Assembly: GCF_000355765.4 (NCBI RefSeq)
Contig: NZ_CP021106.3
Location: 2,575,137 to 2,639,136, forward strand
Direction: 5' to 3'
DNA: 64,000 nucleotides
DNA from: Nitrosospira lacus
GTDB taxonomy: Bacteria; Pseudomonadota; Gammaproteobacteria; Burkholderiales; Nitrosomonadaceae
The position numbers and the translations under genes are program-made. Below are positions 8,335 to 16,501 of this stretch, piece after piece. How positions within the stretch are numbered: position 1 is the stretch's first letter; every line of letters begins with the position of its first letter. The notes under the pieces were generated by a model that saw only the letters and a list, made by a program, of their open reading frames with translations, did not search any database and had not been told where the DNA came from.

Positions 8335-9915
8335 CTACTTCACCAACGGGGGTGTCTCGAAACTATGGTAGGGCGCCGGTGATGGCAGCGTCCACTCCAG
8401 CGTCTTTGCGCCTTCCCAGGGTTTTTCAGGTGCTTTTTCTCCGCCACGGATGCACTTCAACACGACGTAGAGGAACAGCAATTGAGTGGTGCCGAAGCCG
8501 AAGGCACCAATACTGGAAATCATGTTGAAATCGGCGAATTGCAGCGCATAGTCGGGAATACGGCGCGGCATGCCCGCCAGTCCCAGGAAGTGCTGCACAA
8601 AGAAGGTGACATTGAAAAAGACCATCGACAGCCAGAAATGCCATTTCCCTAGCGTCTCGTCATACATATGCCCGGTCCACTTCGGCAGCCAGTAGTAAGT
8701 CCCGGCAAAGATGGCGAAGAGCGAGCCCGATACCAGCACATAATGGAAGTGCGCGATTACATAGTAGGTATCCTGTACCTGGACATCTATCGGCACGATT
8801 GCGCAGACCACGCCGCTGAAACCGCCGATGACAAAAAGGAAAATGAAACCGATCGAGAACAGCATGGGCGTCTCGAAGGTCATGGAACCACGCCACATGG
8901 TGGCGGTCCAGTTGAACACTTTTACACCGGTCGGGATGGCGATCAGCATCGTGCCATACATGAAAAACAGCTGCCCGGTTACCGGCATGCCGGCGGTGAA
9001 CATGTGATGCGCCCAGACGATGCAGGACAGGATGGCGATGGAAGCGGTCGCGTAAACCATCGAGGAGTAGCCGAACAACGGTTTGCGCGCAAATGTCGGG
9101 ATGATTTCCGAGACAATGCCGAATGAGGGCAAGATCATGATGTAGACTTCCGGGTGCCCGAAGAACCAGAAAATATGCTGGAACATCACCGGGTCGCCCC
9201 CCCCCGCCGCGTTAAAGAAGTTGGTGCCGAAATGGCGGTCGGTCAGCAGCATGGTGACCACTCCCGCCAGCACCGGCATCACCAGTACCAGCAGATACGC
9301 GGTGATCAGCCAGGTCCAGACGAACAGCGGCATCTTCATCAGCGTCATGCCCGGCGCACGCATATTGAGAATGGTGGTGATGATATTGATCGATCCCATG
9401 ATGGAAGAAGCGCCAAGGATGTGGACAGCAAAAATCATCATGTCCATGCCCACGCCCATTTGCACCGACAACGGCGGGTAGAATGTCCAGCCGCCCGCTG
9501 CCGCCCCGCCTGGCACAAAAAACGAGGTGATCAGCAGCAGGGCCGCCGGAGGCAGCAGCCAGAAGCTCCAGTTGTTCATGCGGGCGAAAGCCATGTCCGG
9601 CGCGCCAATCATCATCGGTACCTGCCAGTTGGCAAACCCGACAAACGCCGGCATGATGGCGCCGAACACCATCACCAGGCCATGCATGGTGGTCAACTGA
9701 TTAAAGAACTCCGGCTGGACGATCTGTATCCCGGGCATAAACAGCTCGGCCCGGATGGTCAGCGCCATCACGCCCCCGGTGAGGAACATGATGAAACTGA
9801 ACCAGAGATACATCGTGCCGATATCTTTGTGGTTGGTGGTGGTCAGCCAGCGCATCATGCCGCTGGGGTGATGGTCGTGCGCGTGTGCAATGTCGTGATC
9901 GTGTACTGCTGCCAT
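8335..9915 (-). CDS. coxA: Cytochrome c oxidase subunit I
   Basis: The protein has 526 residues with the twelve-helix haem-copper oxidase fold. Hallmarks visible in order are TTNHKDIGTMYLWFSF at the start, the low-spin haem ligand in LTTMHGLVMVFGAIMP, the CuB/cross-linked tyrosine block FFGHPEVYIMILPSFG, the HH pair in IVWAHHMFTAGMP, and AHFHYVLVSGSLFAI. The E and the D/N residues of the proton channels appear in their usual places, so this is an aa3-type enzyme. It catalyses reduction of oxygen to water in the inner membrane. ATG 9915 follows AAGGAGAAAG. It lies downstream of coxB with a 159-base spacer containing a strong hairpin. Confidence 0.98.
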   Translation of the reverse strand: MAAVHDHDIAHAHDHHPSGMMRWLTTTNHKDIGTMYLWFSFIMFLTGGVMALTIRAELFMPGIQIVQPEFFNQLTTMHGLVMVFGAIMPAFVGFANWQVPMMIGAPDMAFARMNNWSFWLLPPAALLLITSFFVPGGAAAGGWTFYPPLSVQMGVGMDMMIFAVHILGASSIMGSINIITTILNMRAPGMTLMKMPLFVWTWLITAYLLVLVMPVLAGVVTMLLTDRHFGTNFFNAAGGGDPVMFQHIFWFFGHPEVYIMILPSFGIVSEIIPTFARKPLFGYSSMVYATASIAILSCIVWAHHMFTAGMPVTGQLFFMYGTMLIAIPTGVKVFNWTATMWRGSMTFETPMLFSIGFIFLFVIGGFSGVVCAIVPIDVQVQDTYYVIAHFHYVLVSGSLFAIFAGTYYWLPKWTGHMYDETLGKWHFWLSMVFFNVTFFVQHFLGLAGMPRRIPDYALQFADFNMISSIGAFGFGTTQLLFLYVVLKCIRGGEKAPEKPWEGAKTLEWTLPSPAPYHSFETPPLVK

Positions 9916-9967
9916 AACTTTCTCCTTGATGCTATTTTTTGAAATATTGGTATTGAATAATAATTAG

Positions 9968-10008
9968 CTGGGGCATCAGGCCACTTGGTGGGTGGCCTGA
10001 TGCCCCAG
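9968..10008. promoter_or_regulatory. Perfect 17-bp hairpin between coxB and coxA
   Basis: CTGGGGCATCAGGCCAC at 9968-9984 pairs perfectly with 9992-10008 around a 7-base loop. On the minus strand it sits about 66 bases after the coxB stop and about 53 before the coxA start, with AT-rich sequence but no long T run behind it. It could partly terminate transcription, set subunit ratio, or protect or process the mRNA. Confidence 0.75.
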
Positions 10009-10074
10009 CGCAACGTCTGCGATGGAGTAAATCGCAATGTCGTGAGGGTGCCGCCATGGTTTGCTTTCCTGATG

Positions 10075-11208
10075 CTATTTTCTGAGTTCGTTGATTTCGG
10101 ATGGCTGCACTACGTCGCCTGTGGTATTGCCCCAGGCATTGCGCTCGTAGGTGACCACCGCCGCGATTTGTACATCCGACAGGTGCTTGAAAGCCGCCAT
10201 TGCCGTGCCGGTCTTTCCGTTCATTACTATGTTGATATGCTCGCCCTTGGGACCCGTGGCAATCTTCGATCCATCCAGCGCGGCAAACGTCCCCGGAACG
10301 CCCTTGCCATTAGCCTGGTGACAGGCAACACAGTTGCCGGCATAGACTTTCTCGCCTTCGGCTTTCAGCTCGTCCAGCGTGAAGGTCTTGTTGACGTCAA
10401 CCGCCGCCACGGCGGATTTCTTCTTCTTTTCAGCCACCCACTGTGCGTATTTCTCCGGCTCCAGCGCTTCCACCACTATCGGCATGAAGCCGTGTTCCTT
10501 GCCGCAGAGTTCGGCGCACTGGCCGCGATAGGTGCCGGGCTTGTCCGCCGTGAACCAGGTGTCGCGTATGAAACCGGGAATGGCATCCTGCTTGACCCCC
10601 AGGGCCGGAACCCACCAGGCATGGATCACGTCGTTGGCCGTAAGCAGTATCCGTATCTTCTTGCCTGTCGGCACCACCAGGGGATTATCCACTTCCAGCA
10701 GGTAGTTCTCGCCCTTGGTTTCCTTGTTCTCCTGCTGCGCCCGGGGAGTGGACAATGCACTCAGGAAGCTGATGCCCTCCCCTTCGCCCGTAATATAGTC
10801 GTACCCCCATTTCCACTGGTAGCCGGTCGTCTTGATGGTGATATCCGGACTGGAGGTGTCTTTCATGGCGATGATGGTCTTGGTGGCCGGATAGGCCATG
10901 CCAACCAGGATGAAGAACGGGATGATGGTCCAGATGATCTCGACCGTGGTGCTGTGATGGAAATTCGCAGCTTTGTAACCCGCATCCTTGCGGTGCTTGA
11001 GCACCGAATAAAACATGGTGCCAAAAACGCCGATAAAGATCGCCAGGCATATCCATAAGGCCAGCGTATGCTGATCATATATCTGCCGGGCGATGATCGT
11101 CTGCGGCTCGGGCAAGTTCAACTGATGAGGATCCGCCGCCGCCATTGCCAGTCCGGAATACATGGCGAACGTCAGAACTCCTGCCAGCGCTGCTGTTACC
11201 TTGCTCAT
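10075..11208 (-). CDS. coxB: Cytochrome c oxidase subunit II with fused C-terminal cytochrome c domain
   Basis: Starting at ATG 11208 (MSKVTAALAGV), which has GAGGAAA directly upstream, the protein has 377 residues. An upstream in-frame ATG at 11253 would add 15 residues in front of a clear signal sequence and is less likely. After the signal peptide come two membrane helices (about 45-115), then the CuA cupredoxin domain with ligands in WTIIPFF..., the late His, and CAELCGKEHGFM. The C-terminal domain (about 290-370) has a haem c motif, CVACH, and a distal Met region, making this a caa3-like subunit II that takes electrons from soluble or membrane cytochrome c. An FNR-like box lies about 105 bases upstream. 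Confidence 0.97.
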   Translation of the reverse strand: MSKVTAALAGVLTFAMYSGLAMAAADPHQLNLPEPQTIIARQIYDQHTLALWICLAIFIGVFGTMFYSVLKHRKDAGYKAANFHHSTTVEIIWTIIPFFILVGMAYPATKTIIAMKDTSSPDITIKTTGYQWKWGYDYITGEGEGISFLSALSTPRAQQENKETKGENYLLEVDNPLVVPTGKKIRILLTANDVIHAWWVPALGVKQDAIPGFIRDTWFTADKPGTYRGQCAELCGKEHGFMPIVVEALEPEKYAQWVAEKKKKSAVAAVDVNKTFTLDELKAEGEKVYAGNCVACHQANGKGVPGTFAALDGSKIATGPKGEHINIVMNGKTGTAMAAFKHLSDVQIAAVVTYERNAWGNTTGDVVQPSEINELRK

Positions 11209-11255
11209 ATTTTCCTCACTTGATCCGCGTTGTTCATTCAGTCGGATGAACATTG

Positions 11256-11300
11256 AAGATAATCAGATTTTCTTATCCGGTATCGAATCGTATGACGCGC
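11256..11300 (+). repeat. 45-bp dispersed element, copy 2, overlapping the coxB promoter region
   Basis: The stretch starts AAGATAATCAGATTTTC and aligns without gaps to 4558-4602. The internal palindrome is weakened here. It covers the likely -10 region of coxB (TACGAT on the minus strand). Confidence 0.6.
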
Positions 11301-11328
11301 CACGCGAGGAAACCTTGATAAAAGTCAA
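11287..11328 (-). promoter_or_regulatory. Candidate FNR-dependent promoter of the cox operon
   Basis: The 14-mer TTGACTTTTATCAA on the minus strand (11328-11315) differs from the FNR consensus TTGAT-N4-ATCAA at one position. A TACGAT hexamer at 11292-11287 is a possible -10, placing the start site near 11280. The box centre then falls at -41.5, the spacing of class II FNR activation. The box also overlaps a TTGACT -35-like hexamer. The transcription start is inferred. Confidence 0.55.
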
Positions 11329-11501
11329 CTTTTGTTTATTCTTTCCGAGGGAGATTTATTTTGCGGAGAGGGCAAGTTGGGCATGCCGCGATTGACTTGG
11401 CTGCTATACTGCCAGAATGACGGCAACACGCCCTGCTCTTGACGGGTGGCGACTGATACGGATAAGTGAATTGAACGCTATTGCTCGCGACTTACCCGTC
11501 G

Positions 11502-11580
11502 AGGAAATACCATGAATTTCGTTATTCCTGGTTTAATCCGGAATCCATGATGGACTTTCAACGAGCCGCTTCGAAGTCGC
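11502..11580 (+). repeat. Dispersed CGTCATTCC-type intergenic repeat, diverged copy A
   Basis: The segment reads GAGGAAATACC, then AATTTCGTTATTCCTGG, then CCGGAATCCA. It is a diverged member of the family seen more clearly at 36590, 52131 and 53231. It lies between the YdjM-like gene and the cox promoter, in a 270-base stretch with no gene. Confidence 0.6.
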
Positions 11581-11599
11581 TGAATACGATGCGGGGCGA

Positions 11600-12700
11600 T
11601 TAATCCCCTTCCATTCCCAACAGCTCTGAAATCGTATCGGTCCCGAAAGCGCCGGCCTTCTGTCCCAGCCGCCAGGGGTCCCCGGCACTATCGCGGCATA
11701 CACCAAACCCCAGGGACGGCGGCAGCGAAGGAAGGGTAAAGCGCAGATCGAGAAACCACACGCACACTCCGCTACCCGTAGATTCAATTCGATCGAGAAA
11801 GGGGAACATCGCAAACTGACGGTAACGGGTGAAAATCTCCTGGCTCCAGGCCTCGCGCGCGAGCGCATCTTGAGATTCAATTTCGCCGAATCGTCCGTAG
11901 TGCCGCCATGTCGCCATTGAAGGCGGCTGATAACCGGAGGCGATCCTTCCCCATATGGCCGATATTCCGTTTGCGGTATCGGGTGGCTTCAGCACTTGAA
12001 TATGCCGCAGATTAACCAATGCCTCGTAGTAGTTGTCCCCATGGATGACGATGATCTTCCAGTTGAACGGCGACAGCGGTTGGGGAATGGCGTGAATCCC
12101 GGTTCCTGTTCCTTCCAGCCGATGAGCAGCGGCATAAGCTTTCCCCACCTTGATGACCTGGGAATGGAGAACTCCCTGAAACCCGACGTAGCCCCCCAGA
12201 ACCACAAGGGCAATGATGGCGGGATATCGCCCCTGGCGCCTGAGCATGGCCGCCGCCAGACCCATCACAATAATGGCGGTGAAATACGGGTCGATGATAA
12301 ATGTGAAAGGAAGAGCGAAGCGGTGATAGGAAAAAGGCGCCAGCACCATGGTGCCGTACGCGGTGAACACATCGCCCGCGATATGGATGGCGATACCCAA
12401 GGCCGCGGTGCCGTATATCGCCCGCCAGGAATAGCATTGACGCGAGAACCGGGAAAATAGCCAGGCTAGCACCAGCGCCCATGCGGGAAGCATGATAATT
12501 GAGTGGGTGACGCCCCGGTGCAGGTCAAGATACGGAAGTGCACCAAACACGCGTAACACGATATCGCTATCGGGAAATGCGGCCGCCAGAAACCCTGCCG
12601 CCATGCGCGTACGCGGTGTCAACTCGCCGGGACGCGATATTGCCGGTGCGGTTGCACGCGCCAGCAACGCGCCACTCAACGCATGGGTCAGGGTATCCAT
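11600..12700 (-). CDS. YdjM/DUF457-type membrane-bound metal-dependent hydrolase
   Basis: The 366-residue protein begins DTLTHALSGALLARA and has the family's spaced His/Asp motifs: FPDSDIV (about 62), HRGVTHSII (about 82) and HIAGDVFTAYG (about 126). These are set in four to five membrane helices over the first 200 residues. The C-terminal 160 residues are soluble, with several tryptophans. Members resemble E. coli YdjM, called LexA-binding inner membrane-associated hydrolase, and the acting substrate is not known. It stands alone, 60 bases downstream of the TetR regulator on the same strand, so the two may be transcribed together. Confidence 0.85.
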   Translation of the reverse strand: MDTLTHALSGALLARATAPAISRPGELTPRTRMAAGFLAAAFPDSDIVLRVFGALPYLDLHRGVTHSIIMLPAWALVLAWLFSRFSRQCYSWRAIYGTAALGIAIHIAGDVFTAYGTMVLAPFSYHRFALPFTFIIDPYFTAIIVMGLAAAMLRRQGRYPAIIALVVLGGYVGFQGVLHSQVIKVGKAYAAAHRLEGTGTGIHAIPQPLSPFNWKIIVIHGDNYYEALVNLRHIQVLKPPDTANGISAIWGRIASGYQPPSMATWRHYGRFGEIESQDALAREAWSQEIFTRYRQFAMFPFLDRIESTGSGVCVWFLDLRFTLPSLPPSLGFGVCRDSAGDPWRLGQKAGAFGTDTISELLGMEGD

Positions 12701-12760
12701 GCCGCTTGAGGAATTACAGGTAGGAAAGGATGGTGAAAAACACCGGACTTGAAGACAGGC

Positions 12761-13378
12761 TCAAATACCCTGTGGCGATTTCTCGCTCCCGCTCTCCACG
12801 GTCCTACTCCGGCTGAATATCATGCGGTCCAGGTTTTCAGCCACGGACAGGCACCCCTCAAGAAAGCGGCTGGTTTTGCTCGAAGCGGGAGAGCTATCAT
12901 TCATCCAGTGAAAAAATGCCGCCAGGTAAATCGTCGTGAGTCCGGTTTCTTCAAGCGCGCGCCGGATGTAGGTCGCATCCCGGTTAGCCGCTTCACGCAT
13001 CCATTGTACGGTGCGGCTGACGCGCATCAGTCCGGGTACCTGGATATGGATATGTCCCGGTTCCAGCTTGCCGTAGATCATCTGCCGGGTTGTTTTGCGG
13101 TAGGGATGAAGTGCGCCAAGCCATGCCATGATCAAACGGTGCAAACGCTGACGCGGCCGCAGATAGAAAAAATCGGAAGCTTGTGCGGCTTTGAGCATGG
13201 CGCTATCGGCACGCTCAAACCAGGCATCAACGATGTCTTCTTTCTCGCGGAAATGCGCGCGTACATCATCCAGGGTAATCCCCAGTATGGCCGCCACGTC
13301 GTGCAAACGCACAGCCTCCCATGATTTCTGCTCGCCCAGCCCAACCGCGGCGTCAACAATCTGATCAATCGTTGCCAT
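12761..13378 (-). CDS. TetR/AcrR-family transcriptional regulator
   Basis: The protein has 205 residues. Residues about 5-50 give the TetR DNA-binding domain: IVDAAVGLGEQKSWEAVRLHDVAAILGIT, then DDVRAHFREKEDIVDAWF, where the usual YYHF is replaced by RAHF. The helical remainder is the ligand/dimer domain. There is some resemblance to the COQ9-like TetR relatives involved in ubiquinone metabolism (conserved W and aromatic residues around MREAANRDATYIRR), so that is an alternative. ATG 13378 follows GGAGG-like TTCCTCC on the opposite strand. It lies just upstream of the YdjM-like gene, which may be its target or partner. Confidence 0.8.
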   Translation of the reverse strand: MATIDQIVDAAVGLGEQKSWEAVRLHDVAAILGITLDDVRAHFREKEDIVDAWFERADSAMLKAAQASDFFYLRPRQRLHRLIMAWLGALHPYRKTTRQMIYGKLEPGHIHIQVPGLMRVSRTVQWMREAANRDATYIRRALEETGLTTIYLAAFFHWMNDSSPASSKTSRFLEGCLSVAENLDRMIFSRSRTVESGSEKSPQGI

Positions 13379-13557
13379 GTTTCCTCCGATGAATGATTGA
13401 TTCGGAAGAAGGCAAGTCTTTCAACTTTGCCTTGATACAAAGTGTAAAGGACATCAGTCGCGTTATCAATACCGCTGGCTCGAATGAGCCGGCGTCCATG
13501 GACGCGAGGTAGTGTGGGTTGTGGCCAGGAAACGCCTGGAAGAAGCCATATGAAAAA

Positions 13558-14280
13558 TTATTGCTTTCGCTTCCGCTCCAATTCCAGTTTGTTGATGTAG
13601 CGCTGGATCATGGACAGTACGCTCTCCTGCGGGTCGATATATACACACCGGGCGCGCTGGCCGTTCCCGTGAGGGATTTGGGAAACATGCTGTACCTGGA
13701 GATTGACCTTGGCAGTGCCAATCCCGGATAACGCGACTTGGCAGTCGCGATAGATGGCGCCCGGCTCAAACTTGATTCTGGATTGAGCGTCGATCACCGC
13801 CATGCCGCCACAGCTTATATCATGCAAAAGAACTTCAATGGTGGCTGGACTATCCTCCCCGGGCAAGGGTATAACACACTTGATGGGAATGGTCCTCGGA
13901 GTGTCAACGCGGTAAAACTCCCTTCTTTGTATACGCAGCAGCGTTTCCGGAATTCGGGTTAGGAAGGCGGGGTGTTCTTCAAACTGGATTTTTTCAATCC
14001 CCTCGCAAACGAACTGAATTTTCACATGGTCCGGAAATGCGACGGCATTCAGTTTATTGGCCTTCAGCGCCTGCTGGTTGACGACTTCATCGGCACCGTA
14101 ATCCAGCACCATTTCACCCTGCTCCGCATCGACATCGATAACTGTTGTCAAAATATGACTGTCGCTGTGACCAAAATTACAGGTCACCAGGGAATTATTC
14201 CGCATCATGGACCGCAGGATAGAGAGAATCCCGGCCTCTGCATAAATACGATACTTCTCGTCGTCATCCTGTCCCAGCAT
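13558..14280 (-). CDS. YcgR-like flagellar brake / cyclic-di-GMP binding PilZ protein
   Basis: The protein has 240 residues. The N-terminal YcgR domain covers about 1-110. The PilZ domain follows, with the c-di-GMP motif RIQRREFYRVDTP (RxxxR, about 115-125) and DISCGGMAV (D/NxSxxG, about 155). The last residues are basic (LELERKRKQ). YcgR proteins bind c-di-GMP and then act on the flagellar motor switch to slow rotation. No flagellar gene lies in the window, but a GGDEF protein is at 60.6 kb. The start at ATG 14280 sits at the end of a gene-poor interval. Confidence in the domain call is high, in the flagellar target moderate. Confidence 0.9.
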   Translation of the reverse strand: MLGQDDDEKYRIYAEAGILSILRSMMRNNSLVTCNFGHSDSHILTTVIDVDAEQGEMVLDYGADEVVNQQALKANKLNAVAFPDHVKIQFVCEGIEKIQFEEHPAFLTRIPETLLRIQRREFYRVDTPRTIPIKCVIPLPGEDSPATIEVLLHDISCGGMAVIDAQSRIKFEPGAIYRDCQVALSGIGTAKVNLQVQHVSQIPHGNGQRARCVYIDPQESVLSMIQRYINKLELERKRKQ

Positions 14281-15125
14281 GATCCATCCGCTCGTTTAAT
14301 CGGGCTATATAGCTAACCCGGGCATCAATTATAGTGATGTTACGTATCTGGTTGCGTCCAAAGATCAAAAGAACAGTGAGGACAGATTCCGAGAATTTTT
14401 AAGCCTGTGCAAGAACTTTTTGTATAGATCCGCATCTAATTTCCGCGGACGCGAAGAAATTCTGTTCGCAGGTGATATTTTTCATACAGTAACGGAGATG
14501 TTTTTGGAGGGTTTGCTGACCGGACCGAGAGAAGTGCAACATTGGTAGATGGTCATCAAGTTGGTCATATTCTTGAGCATCTCGATCCTTAAAGGAGGTA
14601 ATCATGGAATTGACAATTCTCGTAGTAGGTGTCGCTGCGGTCGCTCTTTGGTTTTTTCTGTCAAAGGATGGACGGCGGGAGTGAAACCGATCCAGCAACC
14701 TTGCGCAGGACCCGTGGCAAGGAATATCTTCTGACTACAGCATACAGAAGTCAGAACTGACGACTCAATTAGCCGATGCTCTTGCGACTCTGGCTTGTCC
14801 GGCGCATCGGCTTTTCTTTGGGGCATCGGGAGAGCGCGTCAGCGCCTTGAATAGACCTTTGAATGCCTCCCTCAGAGCTCGAAACAGCTTGATCTCAGTA
14901 TCGCCCCTCAATACCTTGCAGCTATTTCCTCCGATTCGTGGCGGCGTACAGCTTAGGACGCACTTTCGCAAGCTCCCTACTCGGTTCTCCGTCCGGAAAC
15001 GCGCCATGCTAATAATATAATATCAGGAAGCGGGGGCATGACAAATCAGCCCGACCGTTAGAAAATAACACTCAGTTCATGGCTGGCCCGGATTGCCTCC
15101 ATAAAGCCAGCAGGCCCTTCATATC
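14281..15125. other. Gene-poor interval of about 845 bases containing a probable micropeptide gene
   Basis: Apart from the small gene at 14604-14684 I see no supported gene here. A minus-strand frame at 14765-15007 (80 codons, starting MARFRTENRVG) has no known family and no obvious ribosome binding site. The sequence from 14300 to 14590 presumably carries the promoter of the micropeptide and, on the other strand, that of the PilZ gene. Confidence 0.5.
14604..14684 (+). CDS. Probable 26-residue single-span membrane micropeptide
   Basis: ATG 14604 is preceded at ideal spacing by AAAGGAGGT, a near-perfect Shine-Dalgarno and one of the strongest in the window. The 26 codons encode a short start (MELT), a hydrophobic helix of about 16 residues rich in V/A/L/F/W, and a charged tail (SKDGRRE). 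The positive tail predicts N-out/C-in topology by the positive-inside rule. It is too short for ordinary gene callers. I do not recognise a family. Small membrane peptides of this type often modulate a transporter or sensor, but nothing here points to a partner. The strong ribosome binding site is the main support. Confidence 0.6.
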   Translation: MELTILVVGVAAVALWFFLSKDGRRE

Positions 15126-16415
15126 TCAGTCAAAGCGCATTGTATAAAGCACATCTATCGCGTTATCGATACCTGCCCTGGTGACAACCGTAAATTTTGG
15201 GGTCAGGCTGTAGGTGAGTTTGGTCACGCCCGCCACCGCCGTTAATGCCTGCTCATAGCTGATATAGGCCCGGTTCGAAAGGCGCTTGCTGACAGTGCCG
15301 ATCTGTCCCGCCAGTACATCTCCCCCCATGGGCCGCGTCTGCCGTATGGATAGGTCATCCACACCGAGCGCCTGGGCGACTTTATCCGTGACGCCGCCGG
15401 ATTGGCCGCCCAGAATGGCATTGGCCGCCGTCAGTAGCAGCGATGCGTCGGCCTTTCCCTCGGGCGCCCTGCCCAGCGTGATCCACGAAAGTTTTTCCAG
15501 GTCCGAAACGGCAGGCGTGGAAACCAGCCGTACCCGCGGGCGGCGCACGCTGCTGGTCACTTCGACGCCGGCTTCCACCGGCAATCCCATACGCATCGCG
15601 AGCACGTTCAGCCCGGGATCGTCGATTGCACCCTGAAAACTAACGATACCACGCTCCACCACCAGGCGCTGGCCATACGCTTCAAAATTCGCATTGCGAG
15701 CGGTGATCGTACCGGTAGCCCGCAATTGTTCCAGGTTGCCGGTAATGACGGCAGATATATGTGCCTCCGGCATTTCCGGCAATTCGACGCCCGCAATGCC
15801 AAATCCAGCGCGCCCGGCAAGTTCGGCCCGGGCTGCCAGATCGAAGGGTTTGATTCCATCTATTTCCCCCGATGCGGTCAATCCGCCCAATTCAAGACCT
15901 GCGCGCAGATTGGGCAACCGGTGCCTGCGGCCATCGCTTTCCAATTGCGCCGCCAACTCAGTTGCCTTGAAATCCGGTGTACCGCCTTCCTCATGCGTTA
16001 AGAGAAGCGTAGCGATCTCGAGCTCGCGCAAAGACAGTGCAAGAGGTAATTCCAGGCTTGCGGGCGGAGATCTTGGCTCGGCGGAAGGAGGTGCAACAAT
16101 TTCCACCTCCGTGGCTCTCAGCGCCGTTATATCCAAACCTTCAACGCACGCGGTCCCCAGTTCAATTGCAAAGCGCATGGCACGCGCATTAAACGAACCG
16201 GATAATGCACCATCCAATCCTTCAAAAGACAAGGTGCCTGCGCTAAGATGCGATATAGCCGAGCCCAAAGCCCTGAGACCGGATGGGGTGGTTGATATCC
16301 AGACGCTGATACCTGACGATAGAATAACAAAGGTCGCGAGCAATAAAGCGGGCCGCCACCGCCCTTTTTTTACGGTAAACTTTTTAGCCCGATTTTCGTT
16401 TAGCAGGTTTGGCAT
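15126..16415 (-). CDS. tamB: TamB-like translocation/assembly protein with large internal deletion
   Basis: The frame is open for 429 residues, while TamB proteins normally exceed 1000. Residues 1-45 hold the N-terminal membrane anchor (RPALLLATFVILSSGISVWIS). Residues about 45-240 resemble the N-terminal AsmA-like part. From about 245 onward the sequence is the conserved C-terminal DUF490 region (FEAYGQRLVVERGIVSFQG, LLTAANAILGG, IRQTRPMGGDVLAGQIGTVSKRLSNRAY), ending in the usual IDVLYTMRFD. The long beta-helical middle, which spans the periplasm, is missing, in frame. Full TamB carries lipids between membranes and cooperates with the Omp85 protein TamA. This shortened form could hardly bridge the periplasm, and the tamA relic upstream fits loss of function. 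Confidence 0.8.
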   Translation of the reverse strand: MPNLLNENRAKKFTVKKGRWRPALLLATFVILSSGISVWISTTPSGLRALGSAISHLSAGTLSFEGLDGALSGSFNARAMRFAIELGTACVEGLDITALRATEVEIVAPPSAEPRSPPASLELPLALSLRELEIATLLLTHEEGGTPDFKATELAAQLESDGRRHRLPNLRAGLELGGLTASGEIDGIKPFDLAARAELAGRAGFGIAGVELPEMPEAHISAVITGNLEQLRATGTITARNANFEAYGQRLVVERGIVSFQGAIDDPGLNVLAMRMGLPVEAGVEVTSSVRRPRVRLVSTPAVSDLEKLSWITLGRAPEGKADASLLLTAANAILGGQSGGVTDKVAQALGVDDLSIRQTRPMGGDVLAGQIGTVSKRLSNRAYISYEQALTAVAGVTKLTYSLTPKFTVVTRAGIDNAIDVLYTMRFD

Positions 16416-16501
16416 ACCAGCAGAATGTCAGTGCAACCGGAAGACAAGCCGCCATTTGCGCGGCATGCCGTGAGATTTCTTATGACCGTGGATTCGCAGG
16501 C

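Noticed and set aside
9154-9942. 262-codon plus-strand frame opposite coxA
   Set aside because: It is a shadow of the coxA codon pattern (rich in His, Arg and Gln), with no start signal.
9985-11058. 357-codon plus-strand frame opposite coxB
   Set aside because: Antisense to coxB, no recognisable domain, no ribosome binding site; the true gene is coxB.
14765-15007. 80-codon minus-strand frame MARFRTENRVG...
   Set aside because: No family or start signal; basic composition is compatible with non-coding DNA.
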